DNA from: Clostridium rectalis
GTDB taxonomy: Bacteria > Bacillota > Clostridia > Clostridiales > Clostridiaceae
NCBI RefSeq assembly: GCF_900626095.1
Contig: NZ_UYZZ01000002.1
Span: 434,001-498,000, forward strand
DNA length: 64,000 bases
Direction: 5' to 3'
Every line of letters begins with the position of its first letter. Within the stretch, counting starts at the first letter, position 1. Positions 55,447-63,992 of this stretch are shown piece after piece. The position numbers were made by a program, and so were the translations under genes. The notes under the pieces were generated by a model. It was not told the origin of the DNA. It searched no databases and saw nothing but the letters and a program-made list of their open reading frames with translations.

Positions 55447-56382
55447 TTATCTTTCTTCTCTAAAATATGGTACACTTAAAGACTTTGGCGGTGAATTCTC
55501 TGAAGATTTCCTTATAGAAACAAATACCATTACAATAATAGTTATTACATAAGGTAACATATCTATAACATATTGCGATACGTTTATTCCTAAACCTTGC
55601 AATCTAAAACCTATAATATCTAATCCCCCAAACAAATACGACCCAATCAATGCTTTATACGGATTCCAAGATGCAAATATAACTAATGCTACAGCAATCC
55701 ATCCTCTTCCTGCTGTAATGTTATCTTGCCATGTTGGAACATATACTAGAGAAAGATAAGCTCCACCAAGTCCACACAAAGCTCCACCTAGCAAAACATG
55801 AATATACTTATAAAGAATAACATTAATCCCTGCAGATTCAGCAGATTTAGGATTCTCTCCTATAGCTATTAAATTTAACCCTTTAGATGTTTTATAAATA
55901 TATATTCCTATTACTAAGGCTAGTATATATCCTATATACACAAAAATATCCTGTTTAAAAAATATATCTCCTATTATGGGTATGTCCTGTAATAAAGGTA
56001 TATGTATTGGTGTAAAAAAATTTTTAATATTACTAGGAACTACTTTTCCAACTAAATCTTTTCCAATAAAACTTGAGATTCCTGTTCCAAAAATAGTAAG
56101 TGTTAAGCCCGATACTACTTGATTTGCTCTTAGTCCAATAGTTAGAACTGCATATATAAATGCACCTAAAGCACCAGATATCATCGATCCTAGCATAGCT
56201 AACATGGGATTTTTAGTTAATATACCTATCATAAATCCTATTACTGCCCCCATTAACATCATACCTTCTACCCCTAAATTTAGGTTCCCAGCTTTCTCAC
56301 ATATAAGCTCTCCTAAAGTAGCCAAAAGTAAAGGTGTGCCAGCTACTATACATGCCTGTAAAAAAGATATTAATAATCCCAT
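55447..56382 (-). CDS. Nucleoside ABC transporter permease (second subunit)
   Basis: 311 residues, BPD_transp_2 family, close to YufQ/NupQ: segments LGELICEKAGNLNLGVEGMM (in part EKAGNLNLGVEGMM) and GRGWIAVALVIFASWNPYKA. About eight to ten membrane helices. Pairs with the 356-residue permease encoded two bases away. Last gene of the riboswitch-led operon; no clear terminator before the pyrB promoter. Confidence 0.88.
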   Translation of the reverse strand: MGLLISFLQACIVAGTPLLLATLGELICEKAGNLNLGVEGMMLMGAVIGFMIGILTKNPMLAMLGSMISGALGAFIYAVLTIGLRANQVVSGLTLTIFGTGISSFIGKDLVGKVVPSNIKNFFTPIHIPLLQDIPIIGDIFFKQDIFVYIGYILALVIGIYIYKTSKGLNLIAIGENPKSAESAGINVILYKYIHVLLGGALCGLGGAYLSLVYVPTWQDNITAGRGWIAVALVIFASWNPYKALIGSYLFGGLDIIGFRLQGLGINVSQYVIDMLPYVITIIVMVFVSIRKSSENSPPKSLSVPYFREER

Positions 56383-56383
56383 T

Positions 56384-57454
56384 TTAAGTCACCACCTTTA
56401 CTGATGCATTGGAATTTTTTATAACTTTATATCTTATAAAAAATTCACTTCCTAATACAAAAAAAAGAATAGTAGCTTGAAGTATTAAAGCGGCTGACTC
56501 AGGTATTCCAAATGCAGTTTGAATAAAAGAACCCCCCTCTAAAAGAGCAGCAAATAATATAGATACTACCACAATTAAAGGAGCACTTAAATTAGAAAGC
56601 CATGCAATTATTATAGCTGTATATCCAACTCCCCCGGATACCTCCACAGATAAAGTATTACTAACTGCAGAGGCTTGAATCATTCCCGCAATTCCACATA
56701 ATCCGCCACTTAAAAGCATAGATATTATTATTGTTTTCTTTATGTTGACTCCTGCATACATTGCAGTGTTTTCACTTTCACCCAGAACTGATATTTCATA
56801 GCCCTTTTTCATATAATTCATAAATAAATATATAAATACAACCAAAACTAAAGCTATAATCCATCCTATATGAATGCCAAATATATTTGGTAATATTGCA
56901 TTGTCACTAAAAGTAGATATTTTAGGCAATCCTTGTGCCTTTGGATCCCTTAAAGGTCCGTACTGCAAATATGTAACGAACTTTAAAGCTATGTAATTCA
57001 TCATTAAAGTAACAATAGTTTCGTTGGTTCCCCATGAAGATTTGAAATATGCAGGTATATACGCCCATACTGCTCCACCTATACATCCTGCTAAAAACAT
57101 AACAGGCAGCAATATTACTGGACTGGTTTCCGGAAGTTTTAAAGCAAGATATGAAGACAAAAATGCCCCCATTATTATTTGACCTTCCCCTCCTATATTC
57201 CAAAATTGCATCTTAAAAGCAATTGAAATTCCAAGAGATGTTACAATAAGAGGAATAGCCTTTATTATTGTTTCTTTTACACTATAGCTAGATCCAAATG
57301 CCCCTTTTATCATGGATGAATAAACTTTTAAAGCATCTAAATGAATTAATTGTATGAATATTCCTACTAATGCAAATGCAAATATAATAGAAATCCCCCT
57401 TATAACTATACTTTCTCTTGTAGTTATCTCACTCTTTTTTACTATTCTAAACAA
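56384..57454 (-). CDS. Nucleoside ABC transporter permease (first subunit)
   Basis: 356 residues, BPD_transp_2 family, close to YufP/NupP: conserved IAFKMQFWNIGGEGQIIMG (about residues 80-98), YFKSSWGTNETIVTLMMNYI and LGESENTAMYAG. TTG start. Overlaps the ATPase gene by eight bases. Forms the membrane channel with the next gene. Confidence 0.88.
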   Translation of the reverse strand: MFRIVKKSEITTRESIVIRGISIIFAFALVGIFIQLIHLDALKVYSSMIKGAFGSSYSVKETIIKAIPLIVTSLGISIAFKMQFWNIGGEGQIIMGAFLSSYLALKLPETSPVILLPVMFLAGCIGGAVWAYIPAYFKSSWGTNETIVTLMMNYIALKFVTYLQYGPLRDPKAQGLPKISTFSDNAILPNIFGIHIGWIIALVLVVFIYLFMNYMKKGYEISVLGESENTAMYAGVNIKKTIIISMLLSGGLCGIAGMIQASAVSNTLSVEVSGGVGYTAIIIAWLSNLSAPLIVVVSILFAALLEGGSFIQTAFGIPESAALILQATILFFVLGSEFFIRYKVIKNSNASVKVVT

Positions 57455-58973
57455 CTTTGCGCTCCTCTCTTTTTAGAGTCTTACCACTCATTAGAAGACC
57501 TATCTTTTCTTTAGTTGCTTCTACCGCCGTTAGTTCACCTGTTATAATCCCATCGCATAAAACTATAATTTTATCACATAAATGGATTAATGTATCCAAA
57601 TCCTCACCTATATATATAACTCCAGCCCCTCGCTGTTTTTGTTCATTTATTAAATTATATATAGTATAACAAGTGTTTATATCAAGCCCTCTTACAGGAT
57701 AAGCCATTATTAACAAATTAGGATTAGAATCCAACTCTCTTCCTAATAATATTTTCTGTATATTTCCCCCAGATAAATTTTTTATGGGATGATATATATC
57801 AGGAGTTTGTATGCTTAATTTTTCTTTTATTTCTCTTGCTTTATAAATTGCTTCTTTTCTTTTAAGAAATAATCCTTTTGTATTGTGATATGACTTTAGT
57901 AACAAATTATCCACCATATCCATATTTCCTATAAGTCCCATCCCTAATCTGTCTTCCGGTATAAAACTCATACTTACACCCTTTTTAATAATCTCTTTAG
58001 GTGTCTTATTCTCTATACTCTCGCCATCTATTAATATTTCCCCAGAACTTATTTTTTGAATACCTACTATAGCTTCACACAATTCTTTTTGACCACTTCC
58101 TGCTATTCCAGCTACTCCTAATACCTCTCCTTTTTTCACATTAAAATTTACATTTTTTAATATAGCTACCTTTTCCCTATTTATCAAATTCACATCTACA
58201 ATTTTTAATACATCCTTACCTGTAACTGCTTCAGGTCTATCTATAGATAATTCAACTGATTTTCCAACCATAAGTTCAATTAACTCTTTTTCATTTGTTT
58301 TACACTTATCTAATGTTTTTATACTTTCTCCTTTTCTAAGTATGGTTATCCTATCACACATTTTCATAACCTCATCCATCTTGTGAGATATAAATATAAC
58401 TGAACATCCATTTTCTTTCATTTTATGCATAATTTTAAATAACTTTTCTGCTTCTTGGGGAGTAAACACTGTTGTAGGCTCATCTAAAATAAGTATATCT
58501 GCTCCTCTGTAGAGTACTTTCATAATTTCAACCATTTGTTTTTCGCCCACAGACATATCCTGTACTTTTTTTTCTAAATTTATATCTATACCATATGAGC
58601 TACATATTTCATTAATCTGACTTTCTATTTTTTTCTTATTTATAAATAAATTAGTTTTCTGCCCCATAATTATATTATCTCTAGCAGTCATATTATCTAC
58701 TAACTTAAAATGTTGATAAATCATTCCTACACCATGATTTATAGACTCCTTAGGTGACTTAAAATTCACTAAATCTCCATGTATATAAATAAACCCGCTG
58801 TCAGGAGTATATACCCCTGACAACATATTCATTAATGTACTCTTTCCCGCGCCGTTTTCACCTAATATAGCATGTATTTCTCCACTATAAACATTTAGAT
58901 TTATATTTTTATTTGCTAAAACTTTTCCAAAACTTTTTTTCAAGTTTTCTATTTTTATATAACAGTTTTCCAT
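57447..58973 (-). CDS. Nucleoside ABC transporter ATPase (double domain)
   Basis: 508 residues, YufO/NupO type. First half: Walker [10 protein letters not shown], signature MSVGEKQMVEI, Walker B ILILDEPTTVF. Second half: degenerate Walker A GIAGSGQKE and LSGGNIQKILLGREL, and an altered Walker B LLIMAYPVRGLDI, as is usual in this subfamily where only one site hydrolyses ATP well. Energises purine nucleoside import. Confidence 0.9.
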   Translation of the reverse strand: MENCYIKIENLKKSFGKVLANKNINLNVYSGEIHAILGENGAGKSTLMNMLSGVYTPDSGFIYIHGDLVNFKSPKESINHGVGMIYQHFKLVDNMTARDNIIMGQKTNLFINKKKIESQINEICSSYGIDINLEKKVQDMSVGEKQMVEIMKVLYRGADILILDEPTTVFTPQEAEKLFKIMHKMKENGCSVIFISHKMDEVMKMCDRITILRKGESIKTLDKCKTNEKELIELMVGKSVELSIDRPEAVTGKDVLKIVDVNLINREKVAILKNVNFNVKKGEVLGVAGIAGSGQKELCEAIVGIQKISSGEILIDGESIENKTPKEIIKKGVSMSFIPEDRLGMGLIGNMDMVDNLLLKSYHNTKGLFLKRKEAIYKAREIKEKLSIQTPDIYHPIKNLSGGNIQKILLGRELDSNPNLLIMAYPVRGLDINTCYTIYNLINEQKQRGAGVIYIGEDLDTLIHLCDKIIVLCDGIITGELTAVEATKEKIGLLMSGKTLKREERKVV

Positions 58974-58990
58974 ATATCCTCACCTATTTA

Positions 58991-60100
58991 TTATTTTTGT
59001 ATTTTACCTTCAACCCCCTGGATAAACCAATCAAAATTTAGTAACTCCTCATCAGACATAACCTTACCATTTTGAACTTTTACAATTCCATTTTGATCCT
59101 TTAATGGTCCTCTAAATATTTTATTCTTACCCTCTATTATTTCTTTTTTAGCCTTTTCTATTGCTTCTTTTGCACCCTTAGGAGCATTATTGGTTAATTC
59201 CGATAATGCAACAATTCCTTCACTCATACCTTTCCAATGACTTTCAGCCTTCCATGTGCCATTTAAAATTGCATTAACTTGTTCAACATAAAACGGTCCC
59301 CAATTCCAAATGGCAGATGTAATATTTGCTTTTGGAGCAGTTTCCTTCATATCTGTATTATACCCAATTGCAGATACACCTTTTTCCTCTGCGGCCTGCT
59401 GAGGTCCTGCGGTATTTTGATGTTGTGCTATGACATCTGCTCCCTCAGAAATAAGTGCCTTTGCTCCCTCTTTTTCCTTTGCTGGGTCATACCAAGTATT
59501 TGTCCACTTGACTAAAACTTTTGCATTTGGGTTAACCGACTGAACCCCTAATGCAAATGCATTAATTCCTCTAACAACCTCTGGAATAGAGAATGCTGCT
59601 ACATATCCTATTTTATTAGATTTAGTTTTCATTGCAGCAACAACACCTGACAGATACCTTGCTTCATATATTCTTCCAAAATAATTTGACATATTTTCTG
59701 TAGTTTTATACCCTGCACAGTGTAAAAATTTAATATCTTTGTGTTTTTTGGCTTCTTTTTCTAACCCATCCATAAATCCAACGCTTGTACCTATAATTAC
59801 GTTACAACCTTGATTTATCATATCCTCAACTACTTTTTGCACTTCTGCTGTATCTTCCTTTACAGATTCTTTATACATAGTAGAAACTTTAAGTTCTTTC
59901 TCTAAATGTTTTCTTCCTTCATCATGAGATTGGCACCATCCACCATCTGCCACTGGCCCAACATATAAAAATCCTACTTTTAAATCATTTTTGCTTTCTT
60001 TTCCGTTAGTAGACTTTTCATTCTTACCACATCCTAATAGTATAAGTGAACATACTAAAATAGAAATTAAACATGTACTTATAAATTTAAGTTTTTTCAT
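58991..60100 (-). CDS. BMP-family nucleoside-binding lipoprotein
   Basis: 369 residues. Lipoprotein signal with lipobox ILLGCG (Cys near residue 24). BMP (PnrA-like) domain: KVGFLYVGPVADGGWCQSHDE (in part GPVADGGWCQSHDEG), IGYVAAFSIPEVVRGINAF and DVIAQHQNTAGPQQAAEEKG. BMP proteins bind purine nucleosides. Placed after xpt with no terminator between them, so it is probably under the same guanine riboswitch. Closest known system: B. subtilis guanosine importer NupNOPQ. Confidence 0.9.
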   Translation of the reverse strand: MKKLKFISTCLISILVCSLILLGCGKNEKSTNGKESKNDLKVGFLYVGPVADGGWCQSHDEGRKHLEKELKVSTMYKESVKEDTAEVQKVVEDMINQGCNVIIGTSVGFMDGLEKEAKKHKDIKFLHCAGYKTTENMSNYFGRIYEARYLSGVVAAMKTKSNKIGYVAAFSIPEVVRGINAFALGVQSVNPNAKVLVKWTNTWYDPAKEKEGAKALISEGADVIAQHQNTAGPQQAAEEKGVSAIGYNTDMKETAPKANITSAIWNWGPFYVEQVNAILNGTWKAESHWKGMSEGIVALSELTNNAPKGAKEAIEKAKKEIIEGKNKIFRGPLKDQNGIVKVQNGKVMSDEELLNFDWFIQGVEGKIQK

Positions 60101-60140
60101 AGTTATCCTCCTTAATTAAAAACTTTATGTTAATTGAATA

Positions 60141-60716
60141 TTAATCACCAAAAATAACTTCTCCACTTGCAAACCCTTCTATTATTGCAAGTGATTCTAA
60201 TTGTATCCCTTTACTTTGAACAATTTCTCTTCCCCTCTGGAATTTTTTCTCTATTACAATTCCTACACCCTCTGCCGAAGCACCTGCTTGTTCAACAATA
60301 TTTATCAATCCTGATACAGCACTTCCACTAGCTAGAAAGTCATCTATAATAAGTACATTGTCATTAAAGTTTAAATAATCCTTTGCTACCCTAACTGTAT
60401 ATTCCTTTTCCTTTGTAAATGAATAAACTCTTGCTTCATATGTATTTGAATCCATATTATTTCCTACATGTTTTTTCGCAAAAACTACAGGAATATTTCC
60501 AAAGTGTTGAGCAGCTATGCATGCAACACCTATTCCTGAACTCTCTACTGTTAATATTTTATTTATCTTTTTTTCTTCAAATCTATTTTTAAACTCTTTT
60601 CCTATTTCATTGAAGAGTTCTACATCTATTTGATGATTTAAAAAATTATCTACTTTTAATATTCTATCTTCTATAACCTTACCTTCACTAATTATTTTGT
60701 CTTTTAAAAATTTCAT
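60141..60716 (-). CDS. xpt: Xanthine phosphoribosyltransferase
   Basis: 191 residues from the ATG at 60716 (nine bases after GAAGGG). Type I PRTase with PRPP motif VLIIDDFLASGSAVSG (about residues 120-135) and the start region MKFLKDKIISEGKVI typical of Xpt. It salvages xanthine (and some hypoxanthine/guanine-type bases) to nucleotides. Directly behind a guanine riboswitch, as in many Firmicutes. Confidence 0.94.
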   Translation of the reverse strand: MKFLKDKIISEGKVIEDRILKVDNFLNHQIDVELFNEIGKEFKNRFEEKKINKILTVESSGIGVACIAAQHFGNIPVVFAKKHVGNNMDSNTYEARVYSFTKEKEYTVRVAKDYLNFNDNVLIIDDFLASGSAVSGLINIVEQAGASAEGVGIVIEKKFQRGREIVQSKGIQLESLAIIEGFASGEVIFGD

Positions 60717-60749
60717 TATAATCATCCCTTCAACTTAAATTTTATTAAA

Positions 60750-60887
60750 ATAAAAACTCCCTAAAAATAGGGAGTTTATAAAAGTTTATTATTAAATAAT
60801 AGCAAACTAATATAAACACCCATAGCCTGACAATTTACGGTTGTCTGGTAGAAACGCCTAGCCCATATTACTAAGCTTATATGAGTG
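60750..60887 (-). promoter_or_regulatory. Guanine-type purine riboswitch with terminator
   Basis: Minus strand aptamer 60887-60817: P1 CACTCATA with TATGGGTG, and the core segments AATATGGG, TTTCTACC and AACCGTAAATTG. The specificity base in the GCTATGGG strand is C, so it is a guanine rather than an adenine aptamer. After it comes the terminator AAACTCCCTA/TAGGGAGTTT with a T-run (60750-60777). Ligand binding would favour termination, cutting expression of xpt and probably the transporter. Confidence 0.92.
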
Positions 60888-60944
60888 CGAACATTATTTA
60901 TTTTACAAGTTCTAATATTCGTCATATTCATATTTGTTATTACT

Positions 60945-60973
60945 ATAATATATCAATTTATTATAAAAATCAA
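60945..60973 (-). promoter_or_regulatory. Promoter of the xpt riboswitch transcript
   Basis: Minus strand TTGATT, 17-base spacer, TATTAT. Confidence 0.65.
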
Positions 60974-60999
60974 CACTTATTTATTATTTTATATAATAT

Positions 61000-61040
61000 A
61001 AAAAAAATATTCCATGGCAATTAAACCATGGGATATTTTT
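61000..61040 (-). terminator. Terminator of the symporter gene
   Basis: 11-bp stem ATATTCCATGG with CCATGGGATAT (one G-T pair) and long T-runs on either strand. Confidence 0.82.
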
Positions 61041-61055
61041 ATTAATTATATATAT

Positions 61056-62321
61056 TTATGCCGCACTATTTTTTACTCTATCATAATATATATCTAAATC
61101 TACTTCTCCCTCAGAATTAGCTACGATGAGCGTTCCCACCGCATCTCCAGTTATATTTACAGTAGTTCTTGCCATATCTACTAGTCTGTCTATACTCAAT
61201 ACTAATGCTACTCCTTCTAACGGTAATCCTACTTGTTGCAATACCATTGATAGCATAACAACTCCTGCACTAGGTACACCAGCCGTTCCAATAGACGCTA
61301 ATGTAGCCACTAATATTATCATTATTTGCTGTTGAATGGATAAATTTGTTCCATAAATTTGTGCTATAAATAAGGCTGCTACTCCTTGCATTATGCCTGT
61401 CCCATCCATATTTATAGTGGCTCCCAGTGGAATAGTAAAACTAGCTACTGATTTTGAAGCTCCAAATTTTTTTTCACATGTTTCTAAGTTAAGTGGAATA
61501 GTAGCATTACTACTTGAAGTACTTAATGCCATAACCATTACTGGCCAAAACTTTTTAAAAAATTTAATAGGATTTAACTTTCCTATAAGCCTTAATGCTC
61601 CCCCATACACAAATAACACATGAATTGCCATTACAAGAAGACATACAAGAAAATATTTTAATAATGGTATTAAAACTTTTAGCCCTTGATTCATAACTAC
61701 ACCTGATATAAGCGCGAATACACCGTATGGTGCTATATTCATAATTATACCAATCATTTTTAAAAGAACAGAATTTACTTGATTCATTATGTTTAATAAA
61801 GGTTTTACCTTTTCTCCTATTAAAGTCATAGCAGTACCAAAAATTATAGCAAAGACTATTATTTGTAGCATGTCCCCTTTAACCATAGCTTCAATAGGAT
61901 TAGTAGGAACCATATTAACAAAAATATCCATCAAAAATGGAGCCTGAGCGGCTTTAACAGAAGTTGCTGCAGGTAGCTTTACCCCAACTCCTGGTTTAAG
62001 TACATTGGCTAATAATAAAGCTATACTAACAGCAAAAGCCGTGGTACACATATAAAAAATAAAAATTTTCCCACCAACTCTTCCAAGCTTTTTAACATCC
62101 CCAACACTAGCTGAGCCACATATTAATGAAAATAATACTAAAGGTACTACTAACATTTTTATAGCCCTTAAAAAAACATTTCCTACAGGATTTAGTATCC
62201 ATTTACTTAAAACATCATTAGCTGCCTGTGGGAAAAAAATATTAGCTACAAGTCCAAAAACTATACCAGTAACTAAAGCAAAAAGAATTTTTGTTGTAAT
62301 AGAAATTTTTTTCTTATGCAA
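61056..62321 (-). CDS. Dicarboxylate/amino acid:cation symporter (DAACS family)
   Basis: 421 residues from the TTG at 62321, eight bases after GAGGTG; a GTG 12 bases upstream overlaps the site. Eight transmembrane helices plus two re-entrant loops expected. The serine-rich motif ALSTSSSNATIPLN (hairpin 1), TIPLGATINMDGTGIMQG (helix 7) and VVMLSMVLQQVGLP (hairpin 2) are all visible. It imports glutamate, aspartate or C4-dicarboxylates with Na+ or H+. The exact substrate is open. Single gene. Confidence 0.92.
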   Translation of the reverse strand: MHKKKISITTKILFALVTGIVFGLVANIFFPQAANDVLSKWILNPVGNVFLRAIKMLVVPLVLFSLICGSASVGDVKKLGRVGGKIFIFYMCTTAFAVSIALLLANVLKPGVGVKLPAATSVKAAQAPFLMDIFVNMVPTNPIEAMVKGDMLQIIVFAIIFGTAMTLIGEKVKPLLNIMNQVNSVLLKMIGIIMNIAPYGVFALISGVVMNQGLKVLIPLLKYFLVCLLVMAIHVLFVYGGALRLIGKLNPIKFFKKFWPVMVMALSTSSSNATIPLNLETCEKKFGASKSVASFTIPLGATINMDGTGIMQGVAALFIAQIYGTNLSIQQQIMIILVATLASIGTAGVPSAGVVMLSMVLQQVGLPLEGVALVLSIDRLVDMARTTVNITGDAVGTLIVANSEGEVDLDIYYDRVKNSAA

Positions 62322-62376
62322 ATCGCTTCTCACCTCTGAAGATCATTTTTTCTTAAAGTTTCATTTAACAAAGTAT

Positions 62377-62405
62377 ATAATAACAAATTTCAAGGTAATT
62401 TGCAA
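62377..62405 (-). promoter_or_regulatory. Promoter of the symporter gene
   Basis: Minus strand TTGCAA, 17-base spacer, TATTAT preceded by TG (extended -10). Confidence 0.58.
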
Positions 62406-62581
62406 ATATTAATCCATGCAAAGTTTAATATTCGTAATACTCTTACAACTAACTGCAATTTTTCTTTTTATAATATGCAGTATTGACATTATATTTCATA
62501 TTATTTATAGTTTTTCCCTACTGAAACTAAAAATATGTCTATATCCATATTTTTATAATAAATCATTAATAAATATATATA

Positions 62582-62613
62582 AATCCATGAGCTACTTTTC
62601 TAGCCCATGGATT
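62582..62613. repeat. Inverted repeat
   Basis: AATCCATGAGCTA with TAGCCCATGGATT (one mismatch) around CTACTTTTC-type loop bases. No T-run follows, so terminator function is doubtful. Confidence 0.5.
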
Positions 62614-62625
62614 AAAATTATCCTA

Positions 62626-62675
62626 TTCTTTTATTATTTATTCTTTTATTATTTATTCTTTTATTATTTATTCTT
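62626..62675 (+). repeat. 15-bp tandem repeat (TTCTTTTATTATTTA) x3
   Basis: Three perfect consecutive copies (62626-62640, 62641-62655, 62656-62670) and a partial fourth. Repeats of this kind vary in copy number by slippage. Confidence 0.92.
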
Positions 62676-62886
62676 ATATAATAAATCCATCATAGAAAAT
62701 AAATATCATATTATTAGTTAAAAAACCTTCTAGGAATTTTAAGCCAAAACATAAATTGAAAAATAATCAATGTTCCCAAAAGGGAAAAGCTAAATCAAGG
62801 GTATCTATAAAATTATTTCGAAATATGTGTATTAAACCTGTAAATAAAATAGTTAGAGTAAAAATTAAAGCTAAATTTATAAAATC

Positions 62887-63075
62887 CTAATTAGATAATG
62901 TTTTATCCTCTTTATCTAAGAAGTTATCCACCAGTTTTTCAAAAGAGTTTATTTGGCTTATGTTTGGTACATATGTACAGGAACCACAAAAACATATAAA
63001 AAATACAGTATATTCATTAAATATAGTAAAAATATTGATAAAAAAAACTAGTGCAATCATTTTAAAAACTTTCAT
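62887..63075 (-). CDS. Short hypothetical protein, doubtful
   Basis: 62 residues with a hydrophobic N-terminal segment (MIALVFFINIFTIF), a short Cys-containing part (FFICFCGSC) and a charged tail (DNFLDKEDKTLSN). No good ribosome binding site before the ATG. It lies just after a frameshifted gene remnant on the same strand and may belong to the same decayed locus. Confidence 0.3.
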   Translation of the reverse strand: MKVFKMIALVFFINIFTIFNEYTVFFICFCGSCTYVPNISQINSFEKLVDNFLDKEDKTLSN

Positions 63076-63109
63076 AATCTTAGAGTCTAACCCATCTATG
63101 ACTACTTAT

Positions 63110-63390
63110 TTAGCCAGGAGTCAAACCAATAGACATATAGTTATCTTCCCCATAGTACCATGTCATAGTAAGTACCCCATTTCCTAATATAAATCCTGCA
63201 ACATCCATTGCGAACCAACACCACTCATATCTATAACTTTAGCTACACCTTTAGATAGCTTATTTGGTAACATTAAACGCATGCCTGATTTATTAGACTC
63301 TTTTAAGTATAAATCATACATTTCGCTTTCTGTAAAACCAATTTTACTTAACTCATTATAATAACAACCACTTGAGAATATGTTTTATCT
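63110..63390 (-). pseudogene. Frameshifted gene remnant, family unknown
   Basis: Minus strand coding-like sequence in two frames. The first frame reads SSGCYYNELSKIGFTESEM and continues to NKLSKGVAKVIDMSGVGS; near 63205-63220 the reading passes to another frame with AMDVAGFILGNGVLTMTWYY and ends IGLTPG at a stop (63110-63112). The first frame has a stop codon just upstream and no start with a ribosome binding site. This fits a truncated, frameshifted gene. The product family is not recognised. Confidence 0.5.
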
Positions 63391-63460
63391 TTAATCTCAA
63401 GGATACTTTTACATAATATATATTATATAATTTTATTATTTATCATAATATTTATGAATA

Positions 63461-63502
63461 AAAAAAGGCTTTGTAAGAAAACTTAATTTTCTAACAAAGC
63501 CC
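63461..63502 (-). terminator. Terminator of the tRNA cluster
   Basis: 15-bp stem GGCTTTGTAAGAAAA with TTTTCTAACAAAGCC (one mismatch), followed by TTTTTTTATT on the minus strand, 39 bp after the tRNA-Arg gene. Confidence 0.88.
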
Positions 63503-63540
63503 TTGTATATCAACCCTTGCGTAATGCCTATATATTCTTA

Positions 63541-63617
63541 TGGTGCGCCCAACAGGAGTCGAACCTGCGACCTCCGGATTCGAAGTCCGTCACTCTATCC
63601 AGCTGAGCTATGGGCGC
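63541..63617 (-). tRNA. tRNA-Arg (anticodon TCG)
   Basis: 77 nt with encoded CCA. Acceptor GCGCCCA pairs with TGGGCGC; anticodon loop CTTCGAA; T-loop GTTCGACTC. Reads CGA and possibly other CGN codons. Last gene of the cluster. Confidence 0.95.
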
Positions 63618-63636
63618 TTAAAGCGCATAAAAAAAA

Positions 63637-63710
63637 TGGAGCGGGTGAAGGGAATCGAACCCTCGTAACTAGCTTGGAAGGCTAGCACTCTACCATTGAG
63701 TTACACCCGC
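63637..63710 (-). tRNA. tRNA-Gly (anticodon TCC)
   Basis: 74 nt with encoded CCA. Acceptor GCGGGTG with CACCCGC; anticodon stem CTAGC/GCTAG around CTTCCAA; T-loop GTTCGATTC. Confidence 0.95.
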
Positions 63711-63716
63711 ATACTT

Positions 63717-63791
63717 TGGAGCGGAAGACGGGATTCGAACCCGCGACGTTCACCTTGGCAAGGTGACGCTCTACCACTGAGCCACTCCCGC
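63717..63791 (-). tRNA. tRNA-Gly (anticodon GCC)
   Basis: 75 nt with encoded CCA. Acceptor GCGGGAG with CTTCCGC (one G-T pair); anticodon stem TCACC/GGTGA around TTGCCAA; T-loop GTTCGAATC. Confidence 0.95.
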
Positions 63792-63802
63792 AATATTATA
63801 TA

Positions 63803-63886
63803 TGGTGCAGGTGAAGGGACTTGAACCCCCATGCCACTGGCGCTAGATCCTAAGTCTAGTGCGTCTGCCAATTCCGCCACACCTGC
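63803..63886 (-). tRNA. tRNA-Leu (anticodon TAG)
   Basis: 84 nt, long-variable-arm type, with encoded CCA. Anticodon stem CTAGA/TCTAG around CTTAGGA; variable arm CGCCAGTGGCA; T-loop GTTCAAGTC. Reads CUN, especially CUA. Confidence 0.94.
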
Positions 63887-63916
63887 ATGTAAACATGTAC
63901 ATAATTAAAAATATAT

Positions 63917-63992
63917 TGGTGGCTCACCGGGGAATCGAACCCCGGACAACATGATTAAAAGTCATGTGCTCTACCAACTGAGCTAGTGAACC
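63917..63992 (-). tRNA. tRNA-Lys (anticodon TTT)
   Basis: 76 nt with encoded CCA. Acceptor GGTTCAC with GTGAGCC; anticodon stem CATGA/TCATG around CTTTTAA; T-loop GTTCGATTC. A TGG just beyond (63996-63998) may be the CCA end of a further tRNA cut by the window edge. Confidence 0.95.

Larger units (their letters stand above)
62406..62886. other. AT-rich non-coding region
   Basis: No supported gene. A hydrophobic frame on plus (62416-62721) lacks a ribosome binding site and runs through a tandem repeat. The region holds one inverted repeat and a 15-bp tandem repeat, listed separately. Confidence 0.6.

Noticed and set aside
57447-58973. Degenerate second-half Walker motifs of the nucleoside importer ATPase as a defect
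   Set aside because: An altered second nucleotide site is normal in this double-domain subfamily, unlike the single-domain ZnuC case.
62400-62421. TTGCAAAT...ATGCAA near the symporter promoter as a further Zur-like box
   Set aside because: The arms do not form a 7-1-7 inverted repeat like those near znuA and znuC.
62416-62721. 101-residue hydrophobic plus-strand frame
   Set aside because: No ribosome binding site; composition reflects AT-richness, and it includes a 15-bp tandem repeat.
63503-63685. 60-residue plus-strand frame in the tRNA region
   Set aside because: It is the antisense of tRNA-Arg and tRNA-Gly genes; such translated tRNA artefacts are common.
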